Of a stretch of 64,000 bases of DNA, positions 10,508 through 22,499 are shown piece after piece. The notes under the pieces are model-generated. The model saw nothing but the letters and a program-made list of their open reading frames with translations. It was not told where the DNA came from and did no database searches. Source of the DNA: Chamaecyparis obtusa. Lineage: Eukaryota > Streptophyta > Pinopsida > Cupressales > Cupressaceae. Numbering within the stretch: position 1 is the stretch's first letter; each line of letters starts with the position of its first letter. Location: contig BSBK01001293.1 in NCBI GenBank assembly GCA_027943335.1, positions 169,628 to 233,627 on the forward strand, given 5' to 3'. The position numbers and the translations under genes were made by a program.

Positions 10508-11557
10508 ATCATATAAATTCTTAACCTGCAGCTACAATTTGGCATTCCTTGCAACTGATTCTCTTCTAGTTTCATCCAATCTAATGAGGTCCTCCATTCT
10601 CAACTAAATTTCATCATCAATGTCATCATCATACAACTGCACAAACTTGTACATCTCTAGCAAATTATTCTGAGGCATTCTAGCTTGAATTTCATATACC
10701 AGGTCAAATGGTGCACAACCAATTGCCTTCTTCACAGTTACCCTATCAGCCCATAGAGCTAATGGCAGCTTTGAATTCCATGCCCTCTTATTCTTCTCCA
10801 AAATTCTCTTTAAGATTTTAATCAAGCTCTTATTAGCAGATTCTGCCTGACCATTTCCTTGCGGATGATAAGGTAAGGAGTTAGAAGTCTGAATTCCCAA
10901 ACCTTTGCAAAAGTCCTTATATTTAGCAAACCTAAAGCACATAGCATTATCACTCACTATCCTCCTAGGGCATCCAAACCTTGTAACAATATTATTCATC
11001 AAGAAATCAATCACCACCCTACTAGTTGCATTCCTTGTAGGTACAACTTCTACCCACTTTGTAAAATAATCAGTGGCAATTAAGATCCATGAATGTCCTC
11101 CACTTGACTTTTTTGGTATCTCCCCTATGAAATCAATTCCCCACTACTGGAAAGGAGCCTGAACTTCTACTAGTTTTAATGGTACATTACCTAAAAACTT
11201 AAGCTTACCAGAGAAACTTTGACAAGCATCACATCTCCTTACCAACTGTTCTGCATCCTTGAAGATTGTGGGCCACCAAAATCCTACTCTCAAAATCTTA
11301 TGAGGAGTTGTTTTACCCATATAATGTCCACCACAAACTCCCTCATGCATCTCCTTCAACCATAGATTAGCCTGACTCTCATCTACACATTTCAACAGTA
11401 TGCAATCCATATTTTTTCTATACAACTTACATTTCAGAATCACATACTTGATGGTCTGTAACTTCAATGTCCTCTTTTGATTATCATTCATACTATCTGG
11501 ACACCTCAAGTTTCTCAAGTAGTAAATAATATCCTGATACCAAATGCAATCATCCAT
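10508..11557 (-). pseudogene. Element I integrase (zinc-binding and catalytic domains)
   Basis: The HHCC domain is visible: HEGVCGGH, then RRCDACQ. Catalytic acidic residues are in WGIDFIGEIP (Asp), IVSDNAMCF (Asp) and HPQGNGQAESANKS (Glu). The usual D,D-35-E triad therefore appears complete. A TAG splits PFQ from WGID at about 11144. The coding frame stops at 10508, where element II was inserted, and resumes at 3165. Integrase would insert the DNA copy into the genome. Confidence 0.9.
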
Positions 11558-11599
11558 ATCACATGTATAGTCAATTTTAGAATAATTTACCTATTTTGC

Positions 11600-12060
11600 A
11601 TCTAGATTGGATTGGGCCATCAACTTTGCCAATCCCTGTCCTCTAACCAACTTAGTGATCTGGACCTCAACATTGAATTCCTAGATCCTATTGATCCATC
11701 TGCATCTTCTTCCAGACACCTCATGCTATGAGAAAATATCCTTCACAACTGCACTTGGCATAAAAGCAATCACAACTGCTCCCATCAAGTAACATCTAAA
11801 AGCCTTGATTTCCTTCACAAGTGCATAAGCTTGCTTCTCATTTATGTCATACTTTAATTCTACAACCTGCAAAGATTTACTGAAAAATGCAATAGGCTGC
11901 TCAAAACCATCCCTGTTCTTTTCTAACAAAACTGAAGCAATAGTGTGAAAGGATGCAAAAGAAAAGATATGCATTGGGACATTATAATCAGGTGCCTTTA
12001 GCACTGGTGCATCTTTGATGGCTTGCTTAATATTCTTGAAAGCCTCATCAGGCTCACCCT
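11600..12060 (-). pseudogene. Element I resident RNase H, catalytic residues degraded
   Basis: This sits where the usual gypsy RNase H lies. The scaffold is recognisable (VLKAPDYNVPMHIF, PIAFFSKSL, INEKQAYALVKE, RCYLMG). However, the TDAS box reads SFAS, so its Asp is replaced by Phe, and the TDHxxL box reads FMPSAVVKD. It probably no longer cleaves RNA. In retroviruses and in Tat elements a degenerate RNase H of this kind serves as a tether next to a newer active one; the same role here is my inference. Confidence 0.75.
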
Positions 12061-12099
12061 CCTAATTGATTACAGATCCCTTCTTCAACATCTTGGAAA

Positions 12100-13276
12100 T
12101 AGGTCTAGTAACCTCTACAAATTTTGTCACAAACCTCCTTAGAAAATTGACCTGACCAAAGAAGGACTAAATCCCTTTAACATTCTTTGGCCTCTAAATT
12201 TTATCAATTGCTGCTACCATCTCTAGGTCAATTCTCACTCCTTGCTTCCCAACTAAGTGGCCAAGAAACTTACCTTCTGTGACACCAAAAGCACATTTCC
12301 TTGAGTTTAATGAAATACCAAATCCCAAGACCCTCATAAATATCTTCTCTAAATGAGCATAATGGTCCTCTTCCTTCTTGGAATAGACAGTTAGATCATC
12401 CTGATACACAACAAGGAAATCATTAATGAAATATGAAAAGGCAACATCCATTGCCCTCTAAAAATTAGCACCAGCATTTGTGAGACCAAAAGGCATTCTC
12501 ACATAAACATATGTTCCCCAAGGTGTTGTAAAGGTTGTCTTGAATTTTTTTGATTCCTTAACAATGACCTGATTGTAGCTAGAGAAACCATCCATCATTG
12601 ACATCAATTCTGATCTGGTTACTCTTTGCAACATAGCCTCCATATTGGGCAAACAATAATTATCTTTCAATGAGCTGATGTTCAAATTTCTGAAGTCCAC
12701 ACAAAGCCTGATGTCACCATTCTTTTCTCTTACAGGAACAAGATTTGACACCCAAGAAGAATGCCTTATAGGCTTGATAATGCCAACATCTCTCAACTTC
12801 ATTAATTCTTCCTGCATCTTGGGTGCCAAAGTAGGATTAATAGGCCTTTGCTTTTTCCGAAAAGGTTTAGCATCTTCTCTTAATGGAATAACATGCTGAA
12901 ATAAATCTTCACTATAAACCTTTAAGTCATCATATGACCATGCAAAAACATGCCCGAATTTCCTCAATAATTCAATCAAAGGTCTCCTTACCTTTTGAGA
13001 TATATCTCTACCAATGTACACTTTCTTAGGTGCCTCATGTGATCCAAGATTTATCTCCTCAAGATCAACATGATCCTCTCCTTTGATATTCTTTTGAACT
13101 CTATCTTGGTTTTCAAAGATAGTCTCCAAAACAACAAGCCCCTTGGGTACTTTGTTAGTTCTAAGCTGAATGACCTCATTGCCTAAGACAACCTCCCTTC
13201 CTTCTATTGACTTAACCAAGGCTGAATAATCAAGTTCCTGACCATGATAGTGATCCTTGCAATCCATAAACTTCAA
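12100..13276 (-). pseudogene. Element I reverse transcriptase
   Basis: Ty3/gypsy reverse transcriptase motifs are in order: FRKKQRPINPTLAP, GIIKPIRHSSWVSNLV, NGDIRLCVDFRNLN, MDGFSSYNQV, TTPWGTYVYVRMPFGLTNAG, then after a TAG the RAMD box, and VVYQDDLTVYS with the catalytic DD pair. The catalytic box reads YQDD instead of the common YVDD or YIDD. It is followed by LEKIFMRV and GKFLGHLVG, typical of the palm-to-connection region. Stops at the NF-stop-RAMD and KI-stop-RPK sites are TAG where Gln is plausible. Very confident as a family match. Confidence 0.92.
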
Positions 13277-13384
13277 AATATCATTATCATCCTCAAAAAC
13301 TTTCCAATTCTCAATATTGTCTGGTATACTAGGCCTAGCCTAAATTTCAACTTTAGAAATACCAGAGAATGTAACATCATTAGG

Positions 13385-13760
13385 ATCAATTGTAATATTG
13401 GCCAACAAGTCAGCCATCTTGTTATTACTCCTATCCTTCCACTCAATATTGAAGGCATCAAACTGCTTAATCAAATCCCACGCTGCATTCCTATATTGTT
13501 TTAACCTTCTATTCTTGGAAGCATACACTGACTTGACTTGGGACACCACCAACTTAGAATCACCAATAACACTTATGCATTTTATACCATGCTTTTGTGC
13601 CAACCTCAGTCCTAACAACAAGGCCTCATATTCTACTATATTTTTGGTACAAAAGAAATTCAATGTGAAAGAGAACTTGTAGTTGTTTCCATCAGGAGAA
13701 ATAAGTAAAATACCTACTCCTGCACCATCTTTGCAATTTGCACCATCAAAGTACATGACC
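13385..13760 (-). pseudogene. Element I extra RNase H (plant/archaeal type) placed before reverse transcriptase
   Basis: In the segment opened by ATG at 13981 there is a complete RNase H fold signature: MYFDGANCKDGAG (Asp at residue 79 of that segment), IVEYEALLLGL (Glu 117), VIGDSKLVV (Asp 141) and NNKMADLLAN (Asp 181). The four acidic residues match the DEDD set. It lies between protease (about 14250) and reverse transcriptase (from 13276), all in one frame; only a TAG at 13340-13342 separates it from the next segment. RNase H removes the RNA strand of the RNA/DNA hybrid. In Ty3/gypsy elements I would expect it after the reverse transcriptase, so this order is unusual. Confidence 0.85.
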
Positions 13761-14173
13761 CACAAATCACCCTTCATAGAATCAGCACCTACCTCAGTAG
13801 AAATAGGTGACAAAACAAGCTCATCTTCAAATACAAGGATCTCTACCCTAAAAGCATTTACATCAGTATCCACAAAACATGTAGTTTCATTATCTATGTT
13901 TCTCTCAATCATGTGGCATACTCTTGGCTCTCGTTCAATCTTGACAAACTGATCATCAATCTTGAAAGTTGCATAAGACAAATCACACTATAAAATTCCA
14001 CCCATAGCAGCACTCCATCTTCTAGATAGCAACATCCCATAATGAGGAGGGATATCCACCACCAAAACACTCATTGTTAGCTCTTTCTCTAGATATGCTG
14101 CTAACCTATATGGCATTGCATTGATAGTCCCAATAATTGGTACCTCCCTCTGATCCATTGCACAACACCTACC

Positions 14174-14330
14174 CTACACTGTATCAACTTTAAGGCCCAA
14201 CCTCTCCATGATTTTGAAGGGCATGATAGTATTAGAGGCACCACTATCAATCACATAATTTCTTAACTTCATCCCATTCACAAGAACACTTAAGAAGAAT
14301 GGGTCAATATTTTCAAGGTTGGCATTGATA
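14174..14330 (-). pseudogene. Element I aspartic protease core
   Basis: The motif VIDSGASNTIMP (about 14218-14253) is the active-site D-S/T-G signature of retropepsin-like proteases; the Asp is about codon 1028 of the polyprotein. The LGLKVDTV that follows ends at a TAG at 14174-14176, and the frame resumes directly. In retrotransposons this enzyme cuts Gag-Pol into mature proteins. Confidence 0.8.
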
Positions 14331-14935
14331 GAACTATCCAAATATATTGGAGGAATTTGAGACACAATTCCCTGAGTAGCAACATCCTTCAAAGCTTTAT
14401 CTTGAGATCCATCACATGAAGTATCATTTTTGTGAGTATTAACAACCCATGCAATAGCCTTATCTTTATGTTCAGGGATCCTCAATAATTCTGAAAATGG
14501 AACTTTAACTATAATTTGTGACAATACAGATAACATGTCAACAGGGGTAGAAGCAGGAATCTCAATCTGCACTACCTTAACATCTTTTTGCTTGTCTGAC
14601 ATATTAGGTGTATTGACCACCTTCATTTTTTCAACCTTAGCCATTATGTTAACTGGCTTCTCAATCTCACTAGAGATCCTTTCAATTCCAACTCCCTTAG
14701 GCTCACAATGTTTACCTTTTACATTCTTGAATTTTACCATGTGATCAACCTTTGATTTGTTCTCATTAGGTTCTCCAGAGTTGGTACTCTTTATAAACAT
14801 TCCTATAGCTTTCTCATTTATGTTCCTTGCCACCATGCCTCTAGTTTGCACCTGGGCAATCATTTTTGTAGTAATCCTCTCCATCTCTTCTCTAGAAGGT
14901 ATTCTCAAATTTATTGGCTTAGGAGAAGAGTTCAT

Positions 14936-17329
14936 GTTACATGTTTTATGATCAACACATTCACCATCAAAAAAAACCTCTTAATGAAAAAGGGCCTGAT
15001 TATGTCTCTTCACACTCACATCTGCCTCTTCATCAAAATCAGAATCATCGTCATATCCTAGATATGAAGAAGTCATGTTGCATCCAACATCATCTTGTTC
15101 TTCTTCTTGTTCTATCTCCTCATCACCACAATCTTGATTTGCAGCCATAGATTGTGCAACCACATAATGCTCTGTAGAATGAGGGGACTGGCATGCAACA
15201 CACCATGGTACATTCTCCATGACATTTATTGAAGCTTTGTGTAGAGGGTCAGGGACACCTCTATCATTGTTTCCTCTTGCAGGAGGGACAGTAGGCTTGC
15301 CACCCTACCATTGGGTGTTGTAGGGGTAGTTCTGCAGTCTATTCTACTTATTGAAATTATTGTTGAACCGAGGCCTCTCATTGGTAGGAGCACTAATGTT
15401 CCTATTTGTAGGTGCCTTCAAATCCTTCAATGAATTAAGCACCTTATCCAACTTATCTTCTTCTTGCCTCCTAGATCCAACATTCTTATCATTTTCTTTT
15501 TTGTATTTCCTGTCCCCAAACAACTTTGGGTCATCTCTCTTTCCACCCAACTTTCTTGATATTTTCATGTTCTCAATATTGACAACAATCCTAAAATCAT
15601 CCCTAATAGTTATTGGTTCTTTATCCCTCAATAAATATCCCATCTTCCCATCAAATGCATTGAAGTATGTAGTCAGATAGACATTTTCATCCAACCGCAT
15701 GACTTGGAACAACTTATGCATACCCTTCTGAAATCTCATGTTGAACTCAACTGCAGACTCATTCTGATTTTTCCTTATGGTATTGAATTCATTTAACATG
15801 AAGCTAGCATTAGGCCTATCACCATACTACTCTTTGCAACATTTCTCAAAAGAGTCCCAAGTATCAATACATCTATCAAGAAGCCTCTTAAACCAATCTC
15901 TAGCATCCTCCATTAGAGATTGAACAAACAATTTCATGACAACATCCTCATGCTCTACCTCATAATCATTAAGCATGTCAACAAATAACCTAAGATGCTC
16001 TTCACAACTAATAGCATTATTACCAGCAAACTTAGGTACCTTATCTCTAATATCACTTGGATAAGCATTTGGATAGCAAGGAATTCCATCAAAACTTATT
16101 TTCCTATAGCCTTCTAATTGCATAGGTCTTCTTTGAAAGCTTGAACTAGTGTTAACCCTAGGATCAACAATAGCATCTACATTTATTTGTGCATTTGACT
16201 TCTGCCTAGGATCTGCACCTATCCTAGCAGATGAAGAAGGAAAAGAACTAGTAGCATTACTAAGTGGAAAATTAGTAGTCATAGATGGCATACCTAGTTC
16301 AGTAGCAGATGGGCCAAGAGCATTAGCTAAAGAAATGCGTAAAAATTGGATCTTCCTTTTCTTTTCTGCAATGGTAGCGTCAACTTTAGCTCTCTCTAGT
16401 TCTCTTGTACGGTCCTCATCTTCTTTTCTCCTTCTCTCCATTTCAATGTCCTTATTTGAATCATGTGGTGGGATCCCTGGTATTGTCACTGGTTTGCTTG
16501 CTTGGTCACCCACCATCTTCTTCTTTCCTTTCTCATTTATAATAATAGCAGGCTTGGTAATCATGTGCCCATCTTTATCTTTAGGCAAAGGGACATAGCT
16601 TTGCACTTGTCTAACCATAGGGCCCTCATTTTCAAATTCATGATCCTGCAGTAAGCATTCTTGCTCACTCCTTAGAGCATCAAGATCACCAAAAGCATCA
16701 TGCTGCAATGTTTTAGGAGTAGAAGTAAGCATTTTGTTTCTCTCCTTCATTTCATTTATTTTTCTAATAAGAGACTGCCTCTCTATCAAAGCATTTACCT
16801 TCTCAGCCTCTCTCTCCTCCTGTAACCTTTTATGTATGGCATCCTGCTCTACCAACTGCAACCTTAGTGAACTCAAATCATCAAGATCAACCATAATGTC
16901 ATCAGAACCAGATGACACAGCCATATCAGGAAGATTTTGATATGGGAAGTGAACTTTCCTATGTCTCATGGGTTCCCTTTTGAACTGATCTTCATCAAGA
17001 TCCAAGTCAACCTGTAAACCCATATCTCTATTTTCTTCATCATGACCTATAGGTAGAGGACCTTTATCCTGAAATGCAGCCTCAAGGGTATCATAAAATC
17101 TTTCTTTAGAGTGACCACCTTCTGATCTAGAAACTCTATCTTGTGAACCATCCTCACTTGAGGATACATGTGGTCTTCTAGCTCTAGCATTTCTCTATTC
17201 TCTCATGGGAGTACTAGTAGACTCACCATTCCTTCTAATCCAGCTCTTGTTTCCATATCTAGGCAATTACTCCAGAGTGACCTCTGGATTATTTCTAACA
17301 TATGACCTAGTATTTCTTCTTTTTTCCAT
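14936..17329 (-). pseudogene. gag: Element I gag region (capsid and zinc-finger-like part)
   Basis: The first 800 or so codons of the polyprotein. Codons 1 to about 420 are charged, with a run rich in E, R and K (about 15900-16950). A Retrotrans_gag-type capsid stretch follows at about codons 430-580, with FVQSLMEDARDWF and the motif AVEFNMRFQKGMHKL. A possible zinc finger near 15200 (CVACQSPHSTEH) does not fit the usual C-x2-C-x4-H-x4-C spacing. In-frame stops lie at 17195-17197 (TAG), 17267-17269 (TAA), near 15830, and twice near 15310-15345. Gag would form the particle. Confidence 0.75.
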
Positions 17330-17512
17330 GCTTCTTCAATATGTTGCACTGGTTCAAAGCTTTGAGCTGCCACCCACCTAGATGGGAAATCCTTGAAACA
17401 CATAGGAAAACAAGAACACACTTTAACCTTTCTCTCTAGATTCTCCCCAGTAGAATCACTGACTCTTAACAAATGCATATCTTTATAGTTGTCCCCAGTA
17501 GAGTCACCATTT
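17330..17512 (-). other. Element I leader with primer binding site
   Basis: About 180 bases between the 5' LTR and the gag ATG. The primer site is on the minus strand at 17492-17509, reading TGGTGACTCTACTGGGGA. It begins three bases after the LTR. The string resembles the primer sites I recall from Ogre/Tat elements (tRNA-Arg type); the tRNA identity is not verified. Confidence 0.65.
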
Positions 17513-20148
17513 TTTTGGTTGTGGATTATTCCCTTTGATCTTCAACTTGCAGATTTACACTTTGATGGATAATATAAAAATCCTGACTCTATCACCACTC
17601 CAAAGTCCACAAGGAAGGGGACCAACTGACAAGGATCAAAAGATCCTTCTTCACTTTGAGCTTCAATGCTTAGGTGGGTGTACCCTTGACTCACTTCTTC
17701 AAAGGAGTCTTAAAATGATGTATACTATACTCACACAAGTTTAAAAGGTTTATCAAATGAATGTTTATGTTTGTGGTTGTTAACCATGAAACTTCAAGAG
17801 AAAAGACCAGTGCCTTATCCCAGGGCTAAGAGTCACCCAACTGTATACTTCAACTAAACACCTCAAATCAAACACAATGGAAACCAAAGTAAGTGCTTTG
17901 CCTATTACCCCTTCCCTCAAGCACAAGGACATCAAATTCTACACCTGGCTGTAAACTCACTAAATTCACCTAAAAGGCTTTAATCCTAACTTTGATAGAA
18001 ATTTAGAGATGAATCCAAAATACTCTGTGTTTACCATACATTAACACACTTTGTGATATTAACATATATGAGCTCAGAGACAAGCAAGAAGACATACACA
18101 AGATGCAAGATTGGGATCCAAGAATGTTTTCATTAATAAGTCTAGAATCAGCATACAATTAACATGACACAAAGTTGAGAAAAAGACACCAAATTAGACC
18201 TCTATGAGTGTATTATAGTAAAAAACTAGGGACCAAAAGCAATAAGATTTCAGAATTTTTGAAAAGTAAAAAATTCTCTAACTTATACCCCCTAGTCATC
18301 TTGAAAATCTGCAACAAGCTACGGATGACTAAGGTTAGGGCTTCAACCACCCAACCTACTAGAAACGGTCACAAAAATTACTACAAACACTCCTCGAGCC
18401 AAGAAAGTCCTTTGCCAGGTATAAAACCTCCCTTGCAATTAAACGCATAGACCCTAGACCACATCACAAATAGCAAACCAGTCATTTCTCACCAAATAGG
18501 GTCACTTTTGCATTGAAAACTAGTCCTTTCTAGTCACTGGAAACCCTCAAAAAATTTGAATTCAAAATCAAACAGCTACATCCTTGGTGCCCAGCTCATC
18601 AACGGTCAAAATTTAAACCTTCACCAGCTTTAAGTCACAGTCGTCAATCTCTTTATATTTCCCAGGGTTGGCAACTTTACAACAATCTTTAGTCACGCAA
18701 CCATGCATTCGCAAACCTCACCACCATAGAAATCAGCAACAAAATATGCTCGGTCGCATGATCGCATAACATGGGAATGGGTTATGCGAACATGTGACAA
18801 CCAGTGAATACAATGCCTCATCCCTGCAAACAACTACTAGGCCTTAGACCTGGGTCCACCTACCATGTGTCATACCACCACTCACCTGGAAGACGCCCCA
18901 CCAGACTTAGTGAAATGGTGACAAAGGACCCTCACCAAATCACCAAACATTTTGTACCTTCGCTAAACACTTAGCGACTTCCTGACTAACATTCATGCAA
19001 TCGCCAGACCAACTAGCAAATCATCTTTTCCTCTCGCAAATGCGCGACCACATTAAACTTTGTTAGCACCGCCAGATTTTACAACTCCACCAAACACCAG
19101 ACTACACCCGAGCATGCCCTAAAGCCACACGTCATATCCCCATTCACTGCAACCGCTGAGTCACCTACCATAGGACCCACGCGCAGCAAGCCTTTTGAAA
19201 ATGAATGGCTGGCATAAGATCTCATGGCTCTGACAAATCCCATGAGCACTTATGCCAATTGTTAGATCCATCCTTGCCACAGATCCCTCCGACAATGGCC
19301 CCACCTAACTCTACAACTGTGATGCCACCTCAGCGCCTGCTGGCCAATGAATAAAATCTGATGAATGGTGCATGATCTCAAAGGCTAAGAATATTCCTTG
19401 AGATCATATGCCAACCATAGATCTACAATCTCTGACACCAGGCAATGAAAAGAGGTGGGAACCACAAATCAACCGCCAAACATTCAGTGACTACGCGACT
19501 AACTTCTAGTCAAGTTGCTGGAGGTTACCAGATAACTGCCAACCTTTCAAAGATCACACGACAATAGTTGTCAGGTCGCTGGATGCTAACCACAAATTTC
19601 CAGGGGTAATGAGATTGTGTGACAACATAGTCACTAGGTCACGGGATGAAGAATAAACCACTAGAAATCATGGACAATCAGTGACATAGAGCCTGCAAGG
19701 ACTAGGCCCCACCAAACATCGCACCTGTGCAGTTAGAGAAAACACCAGCAAATAGGGAACTAGTGTGAGGTCGAAAACACACAATGTTTTCGACACGGAG
19801 GGAGACTGAAAACACACAGATATTTCAATGCCATAGGAAAAGTGCATAAAACACGAAGCACAGGGTCGAAAACAATGTAGGTTATCGGTAAAGGTCGAAA
19901 ACACATAGACCAAAAATATCATGAACTTTTGAAAACACCATGGGTTTTCGACACTTAGCCATATTTTTAAAATATTTCCAACAGGCTTAGAAATTTAATC
20001 TCTTTCTGGGTTTGGCGATTTAGGAGACACAGTTTGGACCAGAGCTAGGTGACGACAAGAGGAACACAGAGCAGGACACTTGACACCCACTAGCAAGGAA
20101 AATAGGCCATTTTCAAGGATTTTGCAATGACAGAAAATCAGCCTAACA
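17513..20148 (-). repeat. Element I 5' LTR
   Basis: 2636 bp, collinear with 70-2706. In element orientation it starts TGTTAGGC at 20148 and ends CAACCAAAA at 17513, one or two bases away from the expected CAACCAACA. No gene is in it; the open frame at 19668-19922 on the minus strand has no recognisable domain. Confidence 0.92.
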
Positions 20149-20153
20149 CATGG
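20149..20153. repeat. Target-site duplication CATGG, right copy
   Basis: Matches 65-69 exactly and follows the LTR end directly. Confidence 0.9.
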
Positions 20154-21134
20154 TTAATGAGTTACGTTGATTAATATAATGATGTGTTCATGACTTAACT
20201 TGCTTTGAAATTGAGGAAATGTATTACTAAAAATTATGTGACTATCTTATGATTAAGTGTGGATGCATTTGGATTATATGATGTATTTGAGTGTGATTAT
20301 TATGATGTATTTCATATGTATATGTTATTTGATCTTTCATGAGCTACATATATTTTATCTAGTGTGCAAGAAATGACCATGGATTAAATAAGGGTAAATT
20401 AAAGATAGATGCATGAGGAAATCTTGTAAAGCCAAGGTTATCTGCAAGGGGAGAAATAACCTTATTGTTATGTATTATGTTGTAAAGTAATATTTAATTG
20501 TATTATTTAATTATGATTATTCTTATTTTAAAATAATGTGTATTTAGCATGCCATGTGTGTAGTGATGTGTTGTAACTTTATGTGGTGTCAATTGACACG
20601 TGTTGTGAGTTGGCATGGCCAAGTGAATTGTTTATTAGTTGTCGTCAACCTTTGAGTCACCTTGTAGAATCCCAAAGTTGGGTATCTTGATTGTTGAGCC
20701 TTGTGAGGGAATCTTATTTCAAATTTTTATGAGTCAAATCTTAGTGGAATTTTGAGAGGCTAAAGGTAATACAAAGCGTTAGTTAGGGTTAAAATAAGAT
20801 AACCCCATAGGTGCACTTTGGGTTGGGGTCAAATTCGAACCAATTGGATGTTTTAGACCAATTGTGCCTCTTCTAAAAAGGCCTTTTTGGAAGGTGATGA
20901 ATTTGGTAAGTGTGTCATGTCTTTCTCTCTTCGCAATTTTTAATTTCCCTCTTGTTGGAGAGAGAACCCTTTGATCGTGTGCCCAATCATCTTAGAGGTT
21001 AGGAAGGTTTTTCCATTTTAGTGAGATGTAGAGGATTTTTCAAGGTTGATTGTCCACTCTCAAATTTTTGGAGAATTCTAGTGGACTTAATAGGTTTTGG
21101 TGGACTTAGCAAGGAAGGATTGTAGGAAAGGGAG
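20154..21134 (+). repeat. Right piece of the base-layer LTR, ending where element V begins
   Basis: This matches about 60010-60985 inside the 3' LTR of element V and 36540-37290 plus 45912-46060 inside its 5' LTR. Examples are the ATGTGGTGTCAATTGACA string and GTGTGCCCAATCATCTT. The match stops at GGAAAGGGAG (21134). The homologous copy there continues with CTCTTCTCAACC, while here the sequence jumps to the LTR start TGTAGTG. No coding content. Confidence 0.8.
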
Positions 21135-21320
21135 TGTAGTGTCTCCCTCATTTTCCTCCTTGGACAAACATCCTAATGGTGTAGTTTCAAACTTCACACT
21201 TGTTGAGTATGATCATGTTACTCTCATGTGAGGTTGAACCACTAGGAGGATCTGATTTTCGAGCATATTTTCAATGTCCAACATTGGAATGAGATGTTGG
21301 GTGTGGTCTTGGATTGTATT
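21135..21320 (+). repeat. Element V 5' LTR, segment 1
   Basis: Matches 58961-59149 closely (TCCTAATGGTGT, GAGATGTTGGGTGTGGTCTTGG). Its last five bases, GTATT at 21316-21320, are the left target duplication of element III. An uninterrupted version of the site is at about 59136-59170. Confidence 0.85.
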
Positions 21321-22445
21321 TTTTGGAAAGTTGACTACACTGGTGTATATGACTTAATATAGTGTTTTCATTAGGGAAACAAAGTCATATAGTGTTTTGG
21401 AGTCAACGCACTTGATGAGAAGATCATAAATTGGCTAAGTGTTGAAGACTGGACATTGTACAAAGTACCTAAAGATCAAAGTATCAGTGCATGTGCATCC
21501 AACAAAACTATGGTATGCACCCCAAAAGTTAAGTTGGTAACATGATATTCATGCTAAGTCTAAGAGCACATGATCAAAATGTTTAGTATGAGGAAGATAC
21601 AGAGAGTTCAAGTTGCACAGATAGTGAATGCCAGAGAAGAAAAAAGAAAGTAGCCGACTATTGGTATTTTCATTTGTGGTTATATTTTTATGTTGTAAAG
21701 GCTATGTGCCTATTGTAATTAGGTTTCTGACATGTAATTATGTTTGTTTGTAAACATGCTTGAGCCAATTCAATTAGAAGCATTGTATGTAATCAGTTAA
21801 AGGGCCAACCTAGTTATTTATTTTGTATGCACATATAAATATTAGATGTGCCCATTGTAATTAGCATGTGAGTTGATATAGAGTTGAGATAAGTAGAGAA
21901 AAAGCATGCAAAGAGTTGATAAGATGTATTAGAGCTTTGTAAGAGGTCAAAGCATTAGTGCATCAAAGGAACTGATCAGAAAAGAAGTGTCATAGTGACA
22001 GTTCATCCAGCAAATATAGTGTGTATCTGAGATCAGGAGGTTGTAGCCTTCACCACTTGAGCAATGAGCTCTAGGATAGTGCATCCACACCCCTAACAAC
22101 ATTTATGGTAAAAGACTCCTAACAGGGTTTGACCCTTGACCAGGTCATTGTACCAAACATATTGTAAAGTAACTCCTAACAGGGTTAAGGATCTTCTAAC
22201 AAGGATCATAAAACACTAGTACAAAATATTAGTGGGTGTCAATTCCCACCAGGGTTTTTACCTATTTGGGTTTCCCCATAACCATATTAGTTTTATGTGT
22301 TGTGTTCTTCTATATTTTTTATCTTAATGTTCATTTCAGTACTTAAGCATTCAAGTTAAGATTAAAGAGCTAAGCAAAAGATTTAATTCAGTGAACATTG
22401 ATTCACCCCCCCCCCCTCCCCCTCTCAATGTTCCCATTCCTAATA
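21321..22445 (+). repeat. Element III 5' LTR
   Basis: 1125 bp, matching 34558-35673. It starts TTTTGGAAAG (expected TGTTGGCAAG) and ends CCTAATA (expected CCTAACA). A run of Cs lies near its 3' end (about 22405-22431). Confidence 0.88.
21834..21841 (+). promoter_or_regulatory. Probable TATA box of element III 5' LTR
   Basis: TATAAATA mid-LTR, preserved at 35071-35078 in the other LTR. Confidence 0.45.
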
Positions 22446-22447
22446 AT

Positions 22448-22459
22448 TGGTATCAAAGC
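22448..22459 (+). other. Primer binding site of element III
   Basis: TGGTATCAAAGC, one base different from the TGGTATCAGAGC used by element II and the copia element. The change is a G to A transition. Confidence 0.8.
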
Positions 22460-22499
22460 CCTGGTCCTCAGCAAAGAAGTTTTACCACTTGAGGAGATC

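Larger units (their letters stand above)
2944..17329 (-). pseudogene. gag-pol: Element I gag-pol polyprotein, single frame, with many amber stops and a nested insertion
   Basis: The ATG at 17329 (MEKRRNTRS) opens a frame that runs to a TGA at 2944-2946. Discounting bases 3166-10507 (element II plus one duplicated target), it is 7044 nt or 2348 codons, and I found no frameshift. It is broken by about 18 in-frame TAG codons and two TAA codons (17267-17269 and near 14998), but no internal TGA. Several of the TAGs sit where the family has Gln, for example the NF-stop-RAMD site in reverse transcriptase. Encoded domains are listed separately. The product would be made in the cytoplasm, packaged and processed by its own protease. 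It cannot be translated whole today. Confidence 0.9.
70..20148 (-). mobile_element. Element I: Ty3/gypsy LTR retrotransposon, nearly complete
   Basis: Two direct repeats of 2637 and 2636 bp flank a gag-pol region read on the minus strand. In element orientation the LTRs start TGTTAGGC and end CAACCAACA, the latter mutated to CAACCAAAA in the 5' LTR. The ends are bordered by CATGG. Domain order is gag, zinc-finger-like stretch, aspartic protease, RNase H, reverse transcriptase, degenerate RNase H, integrase with a GPY-like tail. Element II is inserted at 3166-10507. After removing it the element is about 12.7 kb. The primer site resembles those I associate with the Tat/Ogre lineage, but the RNase H position is unusual for that lineage, so I leave the lineage open. 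Confidence 0.93.

Noticed and set aside
16149..16598. Plus-strand frames of 86-149 codons inside element I (for example 16149-16598, 13683-13952)
   Set aside because: They are antisense shadows of the gag-pol frame, low in complexity and without domains.
2944..17329. TAG read as a sense codon (Gln) in element I
   Set aside because: Plant nuclear genes use the standard code, and TAA and TGA stops break neighbouring elements too. Deamination of CAG explains the pattern more simply.
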